This document shows, piece by piece, positions 1 to 8,976 of a stretch of 64,000 bases of DNA. Where the stretch lies: assembly GCA_963822705.1 (NCBI GenBank), contig CAWGIX010000006.1, positions 248,001 through 312,000 on the forward strand. Direction: 5' to 3'. Position 1 is the stretch's first letter. Every line of letters starts with the position of its first letter. Position numbers and translations under genes: made by a program. The stretch is from CAVRQM01 sp963822705 (lineage in GTDB: Bacteria; Pseudomonadota; Alphaproteobacteria; Acetobacterales; Acetobacteraceae). The notes below the pieces were generated by a model that saw only the letters and a list, made by a program, of their open reading frames with translations, made no database searches and was not told the origin of the DNA.

Positions 1-269
1 ACGTGCTGCAGGCGCGGCTGGCCGGTGAATACGGCGTCGGGATCGGCTACGACCCGACACCGTTCCAGCTGGCCCGCTGGGTTTTCGGCGAGCGCGCGGC
101 GGTGGAGCGGTTCGTCGCTTCCCAGCGCAGCGCCATGGCCGACGATGTGGACGGCGACCCGGTATTTCTGGCCACCAGTGCGTTCATGATGCGGCGCACC
201 GTGGAGCTGAATTCCGGGCTGGCGTTCCGGGACATAAAGGACGTGCGCGCGGAACGGGTGGCGGCGTAA
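1..269 (+). CDS. prfC: Peptide chain release factor 3, C-terminal end (partial)
   Basis: This is the last 89 codons of a gene that begins left of the window; the reading frame has codons starting at base 3. The segment matches the C-terminal domain of the translational GTPase RF3: an opening LQARLAGEYGV (E. coli RF3 has LQLDVVVARLKSEYNV-like sequence), then a TARWV-like FQLARWVFG, and the closing LAFRDIKD that corresponds to VQFRKTRE. RF3 recycles RF1/RF2 from the ribosome after peptide release. The GTPase domain is outside the window, so function rests on family similarity of the tail only. The stop is TAA at 267-269. Confidence 0.85.
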   Translation, partial: VLQARLAGEYGVGIGYDPTPFQLARWVFGERAAVERFVASQRSAMADDVDGDPVFLATSAFMMRRTVELNSGLAFRDIKDVRAERVAA

Positions 270-288
270 CGGCGACGGGGAGGCGTGC

Positions 289-927
289 ATGCGCATCGGC
301 ATCATCGGCGCCGGCAAGATCGGCGGGACCGTGGGCAGGCTGTGGGTGCGTGCGGGTCACCAGGTCCGCTTTGGTTCCCGTAATCCGCAGCGTCTGGCAG
401 GGTTGGTGCAGGAGCTCAGCCAGAAAGCCTCGGCCGTCTCGATCGAGGACGCCGCGCGCTGGGCGGAAACGGTGTTCTGTGCATTCCCGTACGGCGTTTG
501 GCCGCCGATGGCGCGCAAGCTGGAGCCGCTGGTCGTGACCAAGGTGGTCATGGACGCGGCCAATCCGTATCCGCAGCGCGACGGCGCTTTTGCCCGGGCG
601 GCGCTCGAGGGCGGCCAGGGATCGGGCGTGCCGGTCGCTGATCTGCTGCCGCGGGCGTGGGTCGTGCGCGCGTTCAACTGCGTGTATTGGGAAACGCTGA
701 AGTCCGAGGCGCATCGGGCGGGCGAGCGCATCGCCATTCCGCTGGCAGGCGACGATCCGGCGGCGCTGGAGGTGGCGACGCAACTGGTGCGCGATGCCGG
801 ATTCGATCCGGTCCTGGCCGGCCCGCTGGTGCAGGCAGCGGCGTTCGACGTAGGGGCGCCGGTCTACAACAACCCGCAGACCGCGTCGGAAATGGAACGG
901 ATACTGGGGCTGATCCCGCCCGGATAG
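289..927 (+). CDS. NADPH-dependent F420 reductase-like / NAD(P)-binding oxidoreductase
   Basis: A 212-residue protein. It opens with a dinucleotide-binding motif GIIGAGKIGGTVG (residues 3-15), followed by FGSRNPQRL, where the Arg after the second strand favours NADP(H). The body has the COG2085 features VMDAANPYP and VRAFNCVYWETL. The family includes archaeal F420:NADP oxidoreductase and many bacterial NAD(P)-binding proteins of unknown substrate. Most bacteria of this type do not make F420, so the actual acceptor is unknown. It lies 19 bp after prfC and is read the same way. The RES-type toxin gene on the other strand ends 31 bp downstream, so the two genes converge. Confidence 0.75.
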   Translation: MRIGIIGAGKIGGTVGRLWVRAGHQVRFGSRNPQRLAGLVQELSQKASAVSIEDAARWAETVFCAFPYGVWPPMARKLEPLVVTKVVMDAANPYPQRDGAFARAALEGGQGSGVPVADLLPRAWVVRAFNCVYWETLKSEAHRAGERIAIPLAGDDPAALEVATQLVRDAGFDPVLAGPLVQAAAFDVGAPVYNNPQTASEMERILGLIPPG

Positions 928-958
928 GGCGGTCGCCGTGGCTTTCTGTTCCGGACCA

Positions 959-1583
959 TCAACTGAGGCCTTTGCCGTACCGGCGCAGCACCTCGGCAAC
1001 ATCGGCGAGCATGTCGGAAAGTGGCGTCGGCCCGCTGAGAATTCCCGGTGCAATGTCGGGGCGGGAAAACAAGGCCACGCAGACCTGGCTTGGATCGTGA
1101 CGGGAGGCATAGGCGATACCGTCCGGCTTGTCCCCGTGAGCAAACAACGCCTCCGCCCAAACGCCGCACGGTCCGTACGGCCCTGTGCTGATCGCATTGT
1201 CCGTGCCCAGCCTTTGCAGACCCGTGCCCCGCAGCTCCGCCAAACGGACCGGACGCGATAGACCGAGCACCGTTACGGCGCGGTTCACAATCTCGGCCCA
1301 GCCGATCAGCTTGCGTTGTGGATTGCGAAGTTACCGTTTCCGCAAACGCGCACTCAAAAGTCTGTCCAAGGTAGAGTACCCCAAAGCTGGCGCTCGGGCT
1401 GTCGAAGCGACCGACAGGGAGCCTGCCGCTTCCGGGCGAGAAGAAGACCGGGCCGCGATCAAGGCGGTGAATGCGGACCAGGGGACCGCCTGCGGGCAGC
1501 TCAATGACCGGGAGCGTTGCTGTCGGGAGCCAATCGGGAGGCGGGGGCGGCTCGCCGGTAGGGCCGCGCCCGCCCGCACTCAT
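959..1583 (-). CDS. RES-domain toxin (frameshifted in this sequence)
   Basis: Two frames join into one RES protein. The N-terminal frame from ATG at 1583 has RIHRLDRGPVFFSP, FGVLYLG and AFAETV. After a one-base slip near 1325-1335 the other frame continues NPQRKLIGWAEI, then LRGTGLQRLGTDNAISTGPYG, GIAYASRHD and VALFSRP. These are the typical landmarks of RES toxins, which degrade NAD+ by phosphorolysis or glycohydrolysis. ATG at 1583 overlaps the antitoxin stop (ATGA), so the two are translationally coupled in antitoxin-toxin order. The break may be an assembly indel or genuine toxin inactivation; the sequence cannot decide. Function is inferred from family. Confidence 0.7.
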
Positions 1584-2225
1584 CCGAACGCGTCGGTCCC
1601 GTGTGCCTCGACGATACGGCGTACTCCCTCTGCGGCTTCTCCGCCGCGCCCCAAGGCTTCCAGCGGCGTGATGCCGCCCAGAGCCTCATCCTCGGTTAGA
1701 AGCAGGTCGAGGACGGTCCACGGCTCCAGATCGGCCAGTTGCCGAAGCACGCCGACAATGCCGAGAGACCGTCTGGCCGTCCGCTCCGAATTGGGCCGCC
1801 GGGTAGCGCCAATCGTTTCCGACCCGCATGCCCAGCAGTTGGTGGGCTCGCCGCCGCTTGTCGATGGCTTGGCGGGATATGCCGCCCAGCGCACGCCCGG
1901 CCTGTTCGGCCGAAAGCAGGCCCCCCGCCCTGGCCGCCAGCCGCTCGCGCTGCGCCGCTCCTCTGGCCCATGCGTCGGCGAGCGGATCGAGCGGCAGGGC
2001 GACCGTGAAGGCGGCCGGATCGCCAAGCGCGCGAGCCACGGCGCCAAAATCGGTTGGAGCGGTCAAGGCGTCGGTAATAGCCTCGATGCTTGCCGAGCGT
2101 GCGATGTGCTCGATGGCATGCTCGGCCCTGCGCCGGAACGCATTTCTGACGATCTCGGCGGACTCGCGTCCCGGGGTTGGACGCGAACGCCTGGCAGTCC
2201 TGACTTGCCGATCTGCTTTGGGCAT
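1580..2225 (-). CDS. Xre/MbcA/ParS-type antitoxin of the RES module (frameshifted)
   Basis: The start at 2225 gives an N-terminal part with an alpha-helical region and a DNA-binding-like segment (GRALGGISRQAIDKRRRAHQ, then WRYPAAQF). After a slip near 1785 the second frame gives VGVLRQLADLEPWTVLDLLL and ALGGITPLEALGRG. That C-terminal block is the toxin-binding domain typical of Xre/MbcA/ParS antitoxins paired with RES toxins. It overlaps the toxin start by four bases. A promoter-like pair lies just upstream (2248-2277), as expected for an autoregulated module. The family call is good; activity is uncertain because both partners are broken in this sequence. Confidence 0.65.
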
Positions 2226-2247
2226 TATGGGCTCGGTTGCGCATGGA

Positions 2248-2277
2248 GTAAGATGGGGTGTGCGGATGCTACGTCAA
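2248..2277 (-). promoter_or_regulatory. Candidate promoter of the antitoxin-toxin pair
   Basis: On the minus strand TTGACG (2272-2277) is followed after 18 bases by TCTTAC (2248-2253). The -10 element ends about 23 bases before the antitoxin ATG. This is a visual match to sigma-70-like hexamers only. Confidence 0.35.
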
Positions 2278-2442
2278 CCGGCGTGCGTGACGGGTAAGGA
2301 CGGCGCGCAGCCTCAGGGCCGCTGCGACGGCTATTCTGCCCATGCGGGATGGGGCAGCGGACTAGTCGGGCGGCAAGCAAGGACGGCAGCCGACCCAGAG
2401 CTGACCATCCACGAGCAGAAAGACGACCGGAGAGAAGGGCTA

Positions 2443-3213
2443 TCAAGCCAAAAGGTAGGCGCGAACGAAGAATACGACGGTGATGCCGACGCTGAAACAT
2501 AACGTCATCACTCGTATGATGCCTGCTGGCACGACGCGACCGAGACGTGCGCCAGCGATGCCGCCAATCAGGCCACCCGTCAGCATGGCGAGCGTCTGCG
2601 GCCAGCGCACGGCGCCAGCCACCACGAAAGCCAACAACGCGACCGTGTTCGCCACCGTCACCAGCAATGTCCGAGGCCCGTTCAGCAACTTGATGTCGCT
2701 CTCGCCTAACGAGCACCAGACTGCCATCATCATGAGGCCGACCGCGCCGCCGAAATAGCCGCCGTAAATGCCAAGCCCGAATTGGGCCAGTAACACGAGC
2801 ACAGCCTGGCCGGGGAGCCGCCCTTGCATGGCGCGGCCGATCCTGCGCCCAAAGGTGAGCGCCAATGTAGCCAGCAGCATCAGCCAAGGCAGGACCACGT
2901 CGAAGGCCGAGGACGGCGTCCATAGCAGGAGCAGGCTGCCGGCAAGACCGCCCGCCAGCGTCACCGCTACCATGGGTCTGATCGCGACACCGCACAGTGC
3001 CCGGACGCCGGTATGGTATGTCCATGCGCTCGCAGCGCCACCCGGCCAGAGTGCCACCGTGCTGGAGGCGTTCGCCTGAACCGAAGGCACCCCGGCCGCG
3101 ATCAGCGCCGGCAGGGTCACGAAGGAGCCGCCGCCTGCGAGTGCGTTCATCGCCCCTGCGAGCAAGCCGGCACCGAATAGGAGCAACAACGGCGGCATAG
3201 TCGCATGGTGCAT
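2443..3213 (-). CDS. TauE/SafE family membrane transporter (sulfite exporter-like)
   Basis: A polytopic membrane protein of about 256 residues with eight or so hydrophobic segments. The first segment contains GAMNALAGGGSFVTLPAL, the hallmark of TauE/SafE (DUF81) permeases. A second repeat carries FGLGIYGGYFGGAVGLMMM, the matching motif in the C-terminal half. The family exports or imports small anions such as sulfite, sulfoacetate or organosulfur compounds; the substrate here is unknown. I prefer the ATG at 3213, which has AAAAGG just upstream, over the upstream start at 3246. It lies alone between the toxin module and the metalloprotease, all on the minus strand. Confidence 0.8.
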   Translation of the reverse strand: MHHATMPPLLLLFGAGLLAGAMNALAGGGSFVTLPALIAAGVPSVQANASSTVALWPGGAASAWTYHTGVRALCGVAIRPMVAVTLAGGLAGSLLLLWTPSSAFDVVLPWLMLLATLALTFGRRIGRAMQGRLPGQAVLVLLAQFGLGIYGGYFGGAVGLMMMAVWCSLGESDIKLLNGPRTLLVTVANTVALLAFVVAGAVRWPQTLAMLTGGLIGGIAGARLGRVVPAGIIRVMTLCFSVGITVVFFVRAYLLA

Positions 3214-3258
3214 GGCCTTTTCAGCCCGGCACAATCGGCCTTGCACCCGTAATGGAGG

Positions 3259-4377
3259 TCAATCGCGATACCGTCCCGCCTCGAACCAATCGTACAGCGG
3301 CCCAGCCTCGGCCCGCAGCTCCGCCGGCCGCGTGCGCCAAATCGAGTACGCCTCGGCAAAAGCCTCTTCCGGGTTGAACGGCCAGTTTTGCTGCGCGTAC
3401 GGCGTGAGCGGCGGAATCCCGTATGCCTCCACCAGCGCGACGAAACGCAGCACCGCTTTCGGAGGGCCGGAGAAACCAGCCTGGAGCCTGGATGCAACAT
3501 CGAGCCTGGTCTGCGCGCCGACAACGACGGCCCGCCGTGCCCGCACTTGCGCCTGCAAGTCGTCGACCTTCTGGCGCGCCGCGTCCATGGCGGCCTGTTT
3601 CAGCGGCAGGTCATGCGGCACGTCCGTGTGCGCGTCGATCGAAACCATCGCCTGCGCGCGGTTGTAGGCGTCCGCTGCCACATCGTATTCCGCGATGCGG
3701 GTTTGTAATGCCTCGATGGCGGCATTGGCCGCGCCGCCGGTCGCGTTGAACCCCGCAATCGCCGCATTGGCCGTGACCAGTGCAGCGTGAACAGCCGCGT
3801 TCGCATCGCGTTGTGCTTTGTGCGCGACGGCGTGTCCCACTTCGTGGACCAGGATGCGCACCTGCTCGTCCCTGGGCAGCACCTGCCCGTCCTTCTGACC
3901 AAATGCTCCGTTCGCGACCACCAGGGTAGCGGACGCGAATGCGGCACTCGGATCGGCCGGATCGCTCGTTCCGGGGGCCACGGCAAACTCCGCCGAGAAA
4001 TCGCGGCCGATCGCCTGCACCCGCACCACATCTATCCCGGCCAGCGCAGCCCGGTCTGCCGGCGGAATGAGCGCAAAGGCTTCTGCGGCGCGGTCCAGTT
4101 CGTCCGGCGTCCACGATGCATCGCCATCGGCGACCGATCGCAGCTTGTAACGAGCGATCAGCGCCACTTTTCGGTCGGCCACGGCGAGCGGGTTCGGGGC
4201 GGCGGCGCCCAGGGTCTGGGCCGGGTCCGCGCGGACCGGCAGTGCATATGGCGCGGGAAGGACCGGCGCTTCCAGTTCGGGCCGGCGGTCCATGTTCAGC
4301 CAGGCCACCACGCAGCCCGCTTGCAGTGCGCCATCCGCGATCAGGTGCAGGCGCGTCCCTCTGCGTCGCGGATACAT
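3259..4377 (-). CDS. Putative HEVGH zinc metalloprotease with central coiled-coil-like region
   Basis: About 372 residues. The centre has RILVHEVGHAVAHK, a clear HExxH zincin motif. Some 155 residues further on is FNPEEAFAEAYSIW, whose Glu residues could give the third zinc ligand, as in gluzincins. Between them is a long Ala-rich helical stretch (roughly residues 190-300) with little other character. No signal peptide is evident. I do not recognise a named family; a peptidase of the lethal-factor/DUF4157-like kind is a guess. ATG at 4377 is chosen because GGAAC lies upstream; the frame stays open to a GTG at 4413. It is divergent from the transglycosylase gene. Confidence 0.55.
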   Translation of the reverse strand: MYPRRRGTRLHLIADGALQAGCVVAWLNMDRRPELEAPVLPAPYALPVRADPAQTLGAAAPNPLAVADRKVALIARYKLRSVADGDASWTPDELDRAAEAFALIPPADRAALAGIDVVRVQAIGRDFSAEFAVAPGTSDPADPSAAFASATLVVANGAFGQKDGQVLPRDEQVRILVHEVGHAVAHKAQRDANAAVHAALVTANAAIAGFNATGGAANAAIEALQTRIAEYDVAADAYNRAQAMVSIDAHTDVPHDLPLKQAAMDAARQKVDDLQAQVRARRAVVVGAQTRLDVASRLQAGFSGPPKAVLRFVALVEAYGIPPLTPYAQQNWPFNPEEAFAEAYSIWRTRPAELRAEAGPLYDWFEAGRYRD

Positions 4378-4413
4378 CGTCGTACCGTTCCGTTGAGCGC
4401 GCACCCGTAGCAC

Positions 4414-4704
4414 AGCGGAGAGGCTGTGAAACCGGTACGGTTGTAATATGCCAACGCTCCGTGATCAGCACCTGTCGGCGAATGTCATACACGACGAGCG
4501 CTCCCGGGTGCCCTTCAGCAGCTCCGACCGGCACCGGACCGCCTCGTTGAAAACCCACCGTCACCAGACAGAGCCAGTGCTCGCTGAACCGAACAGACCG
4601 CGTGCCACGAACAGTTTGACAGAAGCGACTAACAAAAACGTAGGCCTGTGCATGTTCCGCGGCCGCTGTTCCCGCCCGGCCCTACTCCGTTCTACAACCC
4701 GGCC
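4414..4704. other. Intergenic region between divergent metalloprotease and slt genes
   Basis: About 290 bases without a convincing gene. It holds a TTGACA at 4616-4621, with GTAGGC 18 bases later (4640-4645), read toward slt; this is a possible but weak promoter. A minus-strand open frame from about 4564 to 4430 reads like protein in places but has no recognisable family and no supported start, so it is not called. Confidence 0.35.
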
Positions 4705-6649
4705 ATGGGTCGCTTCCTGGTCCTGGCCTTCCTGCTCACCGCCGTCCCCGCCCGGGCGCAGGACGTGATGGCGCTGGTGCACGCCCAGCACTGGGCCGAG
4801 GCCGACGCGGCGGCGTCCGGCTACGCCGACCCGGTCGTGGGGAAACTGGTCGCCTACTACCGGATGCAGACCCCGGGTGCCGCCACTCTCGGGGAAATCG
4901 AGGCTTTTCGGAGCAAAAATCCAGACTGGCCGCAGCAGGCCGTGCTGCGGCAGCGGCGCGACGAGGCTCTGATCGCCGAGCCGGACGACGCTGTGGCCGC
5001 CGCCGCCTGCGACCGCGAGCCGCCGCACGCGGCCCCCGCCCTCGCCCGCTGCGCCGATGCCTACCAGCGCCAGAACCGGCCCGAGGAGGCCGCCGCCGCG
5101 GTCCGCGCAGCCTGGGTCGCGGCGGCCCCGAATGCTTCGTGGGAAGCCGATTTTTTCCACCGCTGGGCGACCGTGCTTACGGCGGCCGACCAGTACGCCC
5201 GCTTCGACCGCCTCGCCTGGGGCGACACGTCCGCCGCGTCGCGTCAGCTGCAGCACCTCGCCCCCGACGACCGCAAAAGCGGAGAAGCCCGGCTCGCCCT
5301 GCGCCGCGACGACCCGAAAGCGGCGGCGCTGGTCGCCGGCCTGAGCCAGAAAGCACTGGCCGACCCGGCGATCATGCTGGAGCGCGCGCGCTGGCTGCGG
5401 CGAGCCAACCGCGACGCCGAGGCGCTGGCGCTGTGGCAGGCCGACGGTGCCGCCGCCGAGCGCGCCGCGCCCCCGGACCGGCGCGCCGCGTTCTGGGAGG
5501 AGCGCAACATTTTGGCCCGCCGCCTGCTCCGCGCCGGCGATGCCGACGGTGCGTACGCGCTAGCCTCCGGCGCGGTACAAACCGCGCCGGAACAGGTCGC
5601 CGACGCGGATTTTCTGGCGGGGTGGATCGCGCTGCGCCGGCTCGGCGACCCCGCCCGCGCCGCTGCCCATTTCGGCGCCATCGAGCTGGTCTCCTCCGCC
5701 GCCATCACCCAGGCGCGCGCGCATTACTGGCTGGCGCGCGCCGCTTCGGCGCAGGGCGATGCCGACTGGGCACAGCGCGAAAATCGCGCCGCCGCCGCCT
5801 ACCCCTCCACCTTCTACGGCCAGCTTGCGGCCCGCGCGACCGGCGAGGAGACGGCGACGCTCGCCGCACGGATCGCCCAGCACGGCCGGGAGCCGGCCTG
5901 GTCCGTGCAGCGGGCAACGCTGTTTGCTTCCCGCGAACTCGCTCGCGCCGCCATCTACCTCGCCGCGTGGGGCGAGCCCGGCCGCGCCTCGGCGTTCCTG
6001 CTGCGCCTGGGCGACGGGTCCGGCGACGCCGCCGACATGGCGCTGGCCGCTCGGCTCGCGACTGCATTCGGCCTGCCGCAAACCGCCATCGCCATTGCCC
6101 GGCAGGCCGGCCGCGCCGGCGTGGTACTGCTCGAGTACCGGCTGGCCGGTCGCGGCCGACCTGCCGCCGGACAACGGTCTCGACCCGGCGCTGGCGCTGG
6201 CGGTCATCCGACAGGAGAGCAGCTTCGATCCCGCCACGGTCAGCCCGGCCGGCGCGCGCGGCCTGATGCAGCTGATGCCAGGCACCGCCGCCTCAGAGGC
6301 CCGCGACCTCGGCCTGCCGGTCTCCGTGCCCGCGCTCACCGCCGACGCGAACTACAATATGCGGCTCGGCACGGCCTATCTGCGCGGGTTGCTCGGGCAG
6401 TTCGATGGTGCGATCCCGGTCGCGGTCGCCGCCTACAACGCCGGACCGACGCACGTCTCCGAGTGGCTGGCCCAGGCCGGCGACCCGCGAGGAAAAGTCT
6501 CGGCGGACATGACCGACTGGATCGAGCAGATCCCGTTCAGCGAAACCCGCAACTACGTGCAGCGCGTGATCGAGAGCACGGTGATCTATCGCGCCCGCCT
6601 CGGCGAATCGGACCCCTCGGCGCTGCCGTGGCAACCCTCGCCCGCATGA
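4705..6649 (+). CDS. slt: Soluble lytic murein transglycosylase, Slt70 type (frameshifted)
   Basis: The protein begins with a signal peptide (MGRFLVLAFLLTAVPARAQ), followed by a long alpha-helical superhelix of TPR-like repeats, as in Slt70. One extra C near 6138 (tac-c-ggc) shifts the frame. The catalytic part then continues as AVIRQESSFDP, where Glu is the catalytic acid, followed by GARGLMQLMPGTA, YNMRLGTAYL and VAAYNAGPTHV, all classic SLT-domain motifs. Such enzymes cleave peptidoglycan glycan strands in the periplasm, forming 1,6-anhydromuramyl ends. The stop TGA overlaps the pgpA ATG (6646-6649). The break looks like an assembly indel because both halves are well conserved. Confidence 0.85.
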
Positions 6650-7086
6650 TCGCGAGCGGTTTGGGCGCAGGATGCATTCCGATCGCGCCCGGCACCGCTG
6701 CCTCGGCGTTCGCGGCGGCGGTCGCAGCCGGTCTCCTGGCCTGGTCGCCGCTCGCGCTGGCCGGTGCCGCCGCCATGACGACGGTTCTTGGCTTTTGGGC
6801 AATTCGTGCCGCGGGCGCAAAAAATGATCCGGGCTGGGTGGTGATCGACGAAATTGCCGGCCAGTTTGTCGCGATGCTGCCGCTGACGCGCCCGAGCTGG
6901 CCCGGCGTGTTGCTGGCCTTGGCCTTGTTCCGCTTGCTGGACATCGCCAAACCCGGCCCGATCGGCTGGGCCGATCGCGCGACCGGCTCGGTGGCCGTGA
7001 TGGCAGACGATCTGCTGGCGGGTGGAATCGCGGCCGCCGTGCTTTGGGCAATCCGGCGGGGCACCATGGGCTTGCTCGATTGGTAG
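6646..7086 (+). CDS. pgpA: Phosphatidylglycerophosphatase A
   Basis: A 146-residue membrane protein starting at the ATG that overlaps the slt stop (ATGA). Motifs of the family are present: an N-terminal GLGAGCIPIAPGTAAS (usually GxGxxPxAPGTxGS), then DPGWVVIDEIAGQFVAM (the DExxG block) and LFRLLDIAKPGPIGWADR. PgpA removes the phosphate from phosphatidylglycerophosphate to give phosphatidylglycerol in the inner membrane. The sequence reads in the same frame as the N-terminal part of slt only because of the slt frameshift, so any single long ORF here would be an artefact. The cinA-like gene follows 112 bp later. Confidence 0.88.
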   Translation: MIASGLGAGCIPIAPGTAASAFAAAVAAGLLAWSPLALAGAAAMTTVLGFWAIRAAGAKNDPGWVVIDEIAGQFVAMLPLTRPSWPGVLLALALFRLLDIAKPGPIGWADRATGSVAVMADDLLAGGIAAAVLWAIRRGTMGLLDW

Positions 7087-7198
7087 GGCCGAAACAACCC
7101 AGTATGGGCAGCCATTCCGGTGCCGGAGAGGGGGCGCAGGTAGCCGGAAACCTGAGCTGCCCGGCAATTCGCGACAGAGACATCGGAGCCGCAAGGCG

Positions 7199-7735
7199 AT
7201 GATTGATGCCGAAAGCCTGGCGCAAGCCAAAAACGTGCTGGCCGAGTGCCGGGCGCGGGGCTGGCGGATTGCCACGGCGGAGAGTTGCACCGGCGGTCTG
7301 ATCGCTGCAGCGCTGACAGCGGCCGCCGGCAGCAGCGACGTGTTCGACCGCGGATTTGTGACGTATTCCAATGCCGCCAAAACAGCCATGCTCGGTGTGC
7401 CCGAGACGATGATCGCCACCGCGGGGGCGGTGAGCGAGGCGGTGGCGCGGGCAATGGCTGCGGGAGCGCTGGCGCACTCGGATGCCGACCTCGCCGTGGC
7501 GGTCACTGGCATTGCCGGCCCAGGCGGCGGGACGGCCGAGAAACCGGTGGGTCTGGTCTGGTTCGGCCTGGCCCGCGGGAAGCAGCTTTTTTCCGTGCAC
7601 CACGTCTTCCGCGGCGATCGTACCGCCATCAGGGGCGCGGCTGTGCGTCTAGGTCTCGACCTGCTGTGCCAAGCCGGTCCATGCCCGACCGCTCCCGTCA
7701 GCGGAAGAGGTAATATATTGGCGGGAAGGCGCTGA
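7199..7735 (+). CDS. cinA: CinA-family nicotinamide-nucleotide amidohydrolase
   Basis: About 178 residues, corresponding to the C-terminal (PncC) domain of CinA only. Motifs are TAESCTGGLIAAALT near the start, GSSDVFDRGFVTYSN, ETMIATAGAVSEAVA and VTGIAGPGGGTAEKPVGLVW. The enzyme deamidates nicotinamide mononucleotide to nicotinate mononucleotide in pyridine-nucleotide salvage. The ATG at 7199 is chosen because the domain starts there; it overlaps the TGA of a 32-codon upstream frame (7104-7202) of unknown meaning. The last 25 residues are less conserved than usual, so a late frameshift is possible. PgpA-CinA neighbourhood is common in alphaproteobacteria. Confidence 0.82.
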   Translation: MIDAESLAQAKNVLAECRARGWRIATAESCTGGLIAAALTAAAGSSDVFDRGFVTYSNAAKTAMLGVPETMIATAGAVSEAVARAMAAGALAHSDADLAVAVTGIAGPGGGTAEKPVGLVWFGLARGKQLFSVHHVFRGDRTAIRGAAVRLGLDLLCQAGPCPTAPVSGRGNILAGRR

Positions 7736-7746
7736 TGCCGTAGACT
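7718..7746 (+). promoter_or_regulatory. Candidate promoter of the FIST/pseudokinase operon
   Basis: TTGGCG (7718-7723) and TAGACT (7741-7746) are separated by 17 bases and lie 32 bases before the GTG of the FIST gene. The -35 falls inside the end of the cinA-like gene. Confidence 0.45.
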
Positions 7747-7778
7747 AGGAACTCTCTCTCTCCCGGTGGAAAACGATC

Positions 7779-8976
7779 GTGGTCCGCGTGGGCTTTGCAA
7801 AGCATTACGACACCCGCACAGCAGTAAAGCGGTGTGTCGCTCAGCTTGGCGATATCTCTCCAAGACTGCTTCTGGTGTTCTGTGGCGGCAAGCTTGCTCC
7901 AGTGGAGGTCATTGGGGGATTTCGGGCCGCATTCGACGGAGTACCGGTAATCGGCGGATCGGCGGCCGGGGTCGTGAGCCGTGATGGTTTCGGCTACAGC
8001 GGTCTCGAGTTGGGCGTCCTGGCGTTTCTCGATGCCGCAATCACGCCGTTCTGGTGCATCAGCGAAGACTTGATGGATAACGAGAGAAAGGCGGGAGCGC
8101 TGCTGGGAGCGCAGGTCGCGTCGATGGCGGCCGACAACTCGGTGACGCTGTTGCTGTTCGACAGCGTCGCTGCCTCACCACCGCCACGGTTGCATTACGC
8201 CAGCTCCATCGTTGATGGGTTCCACACCGGTCTCGACGGCAAGCCCGTCACACTGATCGGCGGCGGCCTGCTGACCGACCTCAACCTGTCCGACGGCTGG
8301 GTGTTCGACGGCTCCGGCTGTGCGCAAGCACGTGGCCGTTGCGCTGGTGTTTCCGCCGGGCGCGCGCGTGGCCACCAGCGTGCTGCACGGCTGTCGGCCG
8401 GTCAGCACGTTCATGGAAATCACCCGCATCGAGGGCGCGGAGGTGCTCGAACTCGACGGCAAGCCCGCGCTCGGCGTGATCGAAGCGATGCTGGGGTTGC
8501 CGATCAACAGGACCGGGGATCATGATCTTTCGCTGATTGCCACGTTGGGCGAGAAGCAAGGCGATCCGTTCGCGCCCTATGACGAGAATGCTTACGTGAA
8601 CCGGTTGATCTTGACCTCGGACCGTGGCCGCGGGTCCGTGACGCTGTTCGAACCGGATTTCCGTCTTGGCACCCGCGTACAGATCATGTCGCGGGACAAC
8701 TCGCTGATGCTGGATTCAGTGCGCAGCGGGGCTGCCGAGATGAACCGGATAATGGCGAACGGGGACTCCGTTTTCAATCTATACATAGATTGCGCAGGCC
8801 GCGCCAGTGGCCGCAGTGGCGCGCAGGTCGAGGAAGCCGCGGTCGTGGTCAGCGATCTCGATGCCTCGGTTCCGCTGCTCGGTTTCTACTCCGGCGTGGA
8901 GATCGCACCCTTCAACGGCTATAGCCGCCCGCTGGACTGGACCGGGGTGCTGGCGAGCTTCAGGATGCAGACATGA
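7779..8976 (+). CDS. FIST N-/C-domain sensor protein (frameshifted)
   Basis: Two frames join near 8318 into a protein of about 398 residues. The first half (GTG start, VRVGFAKHYDTRTAV) has LLLVFCGGKLAP, VPVIGGSAAGVVSRDG and LLLFDSV, as in the FIST N domain. The second half has HVAVALVFPPGARV, EAMLGLPI, GSVTLFEPDFRLGTRVQIM and AVVVSDL...LGFYSGVEI, as in FIST C. FIST domains are sensory modules thought to bind small ligands such as amino acids, usually attached to, or encoded beside, kinases or chemoreceptors. Its stop overlaps the start of the next gene (ATGA), so a joint function with that kinase-like protein is likely. No membrane segment is seen. Confidence 0.75.

Noticed and set aside
4648..7086. 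A single 812-codon ORF joining a transglycosylase and PgpA
   Set aside because: The SLT catalytic domain lies in another frame from about 6138 to 6649, and pgpA has its own ATG at 6646. The fusion arises only from one extra base.
7104..7202. A 32-codon frame whose stop overlaps the cinA ATG
   Set aside because: No ribosome-binding site of note, no family, and short enough to occur by chance in GC-rich DNA.
7779..8976. Programmed frameshifting in the FIST gene
   Set aside because: No slippery heptamer or stimulator was seen, and similar single-base breaks occur throughout the window.
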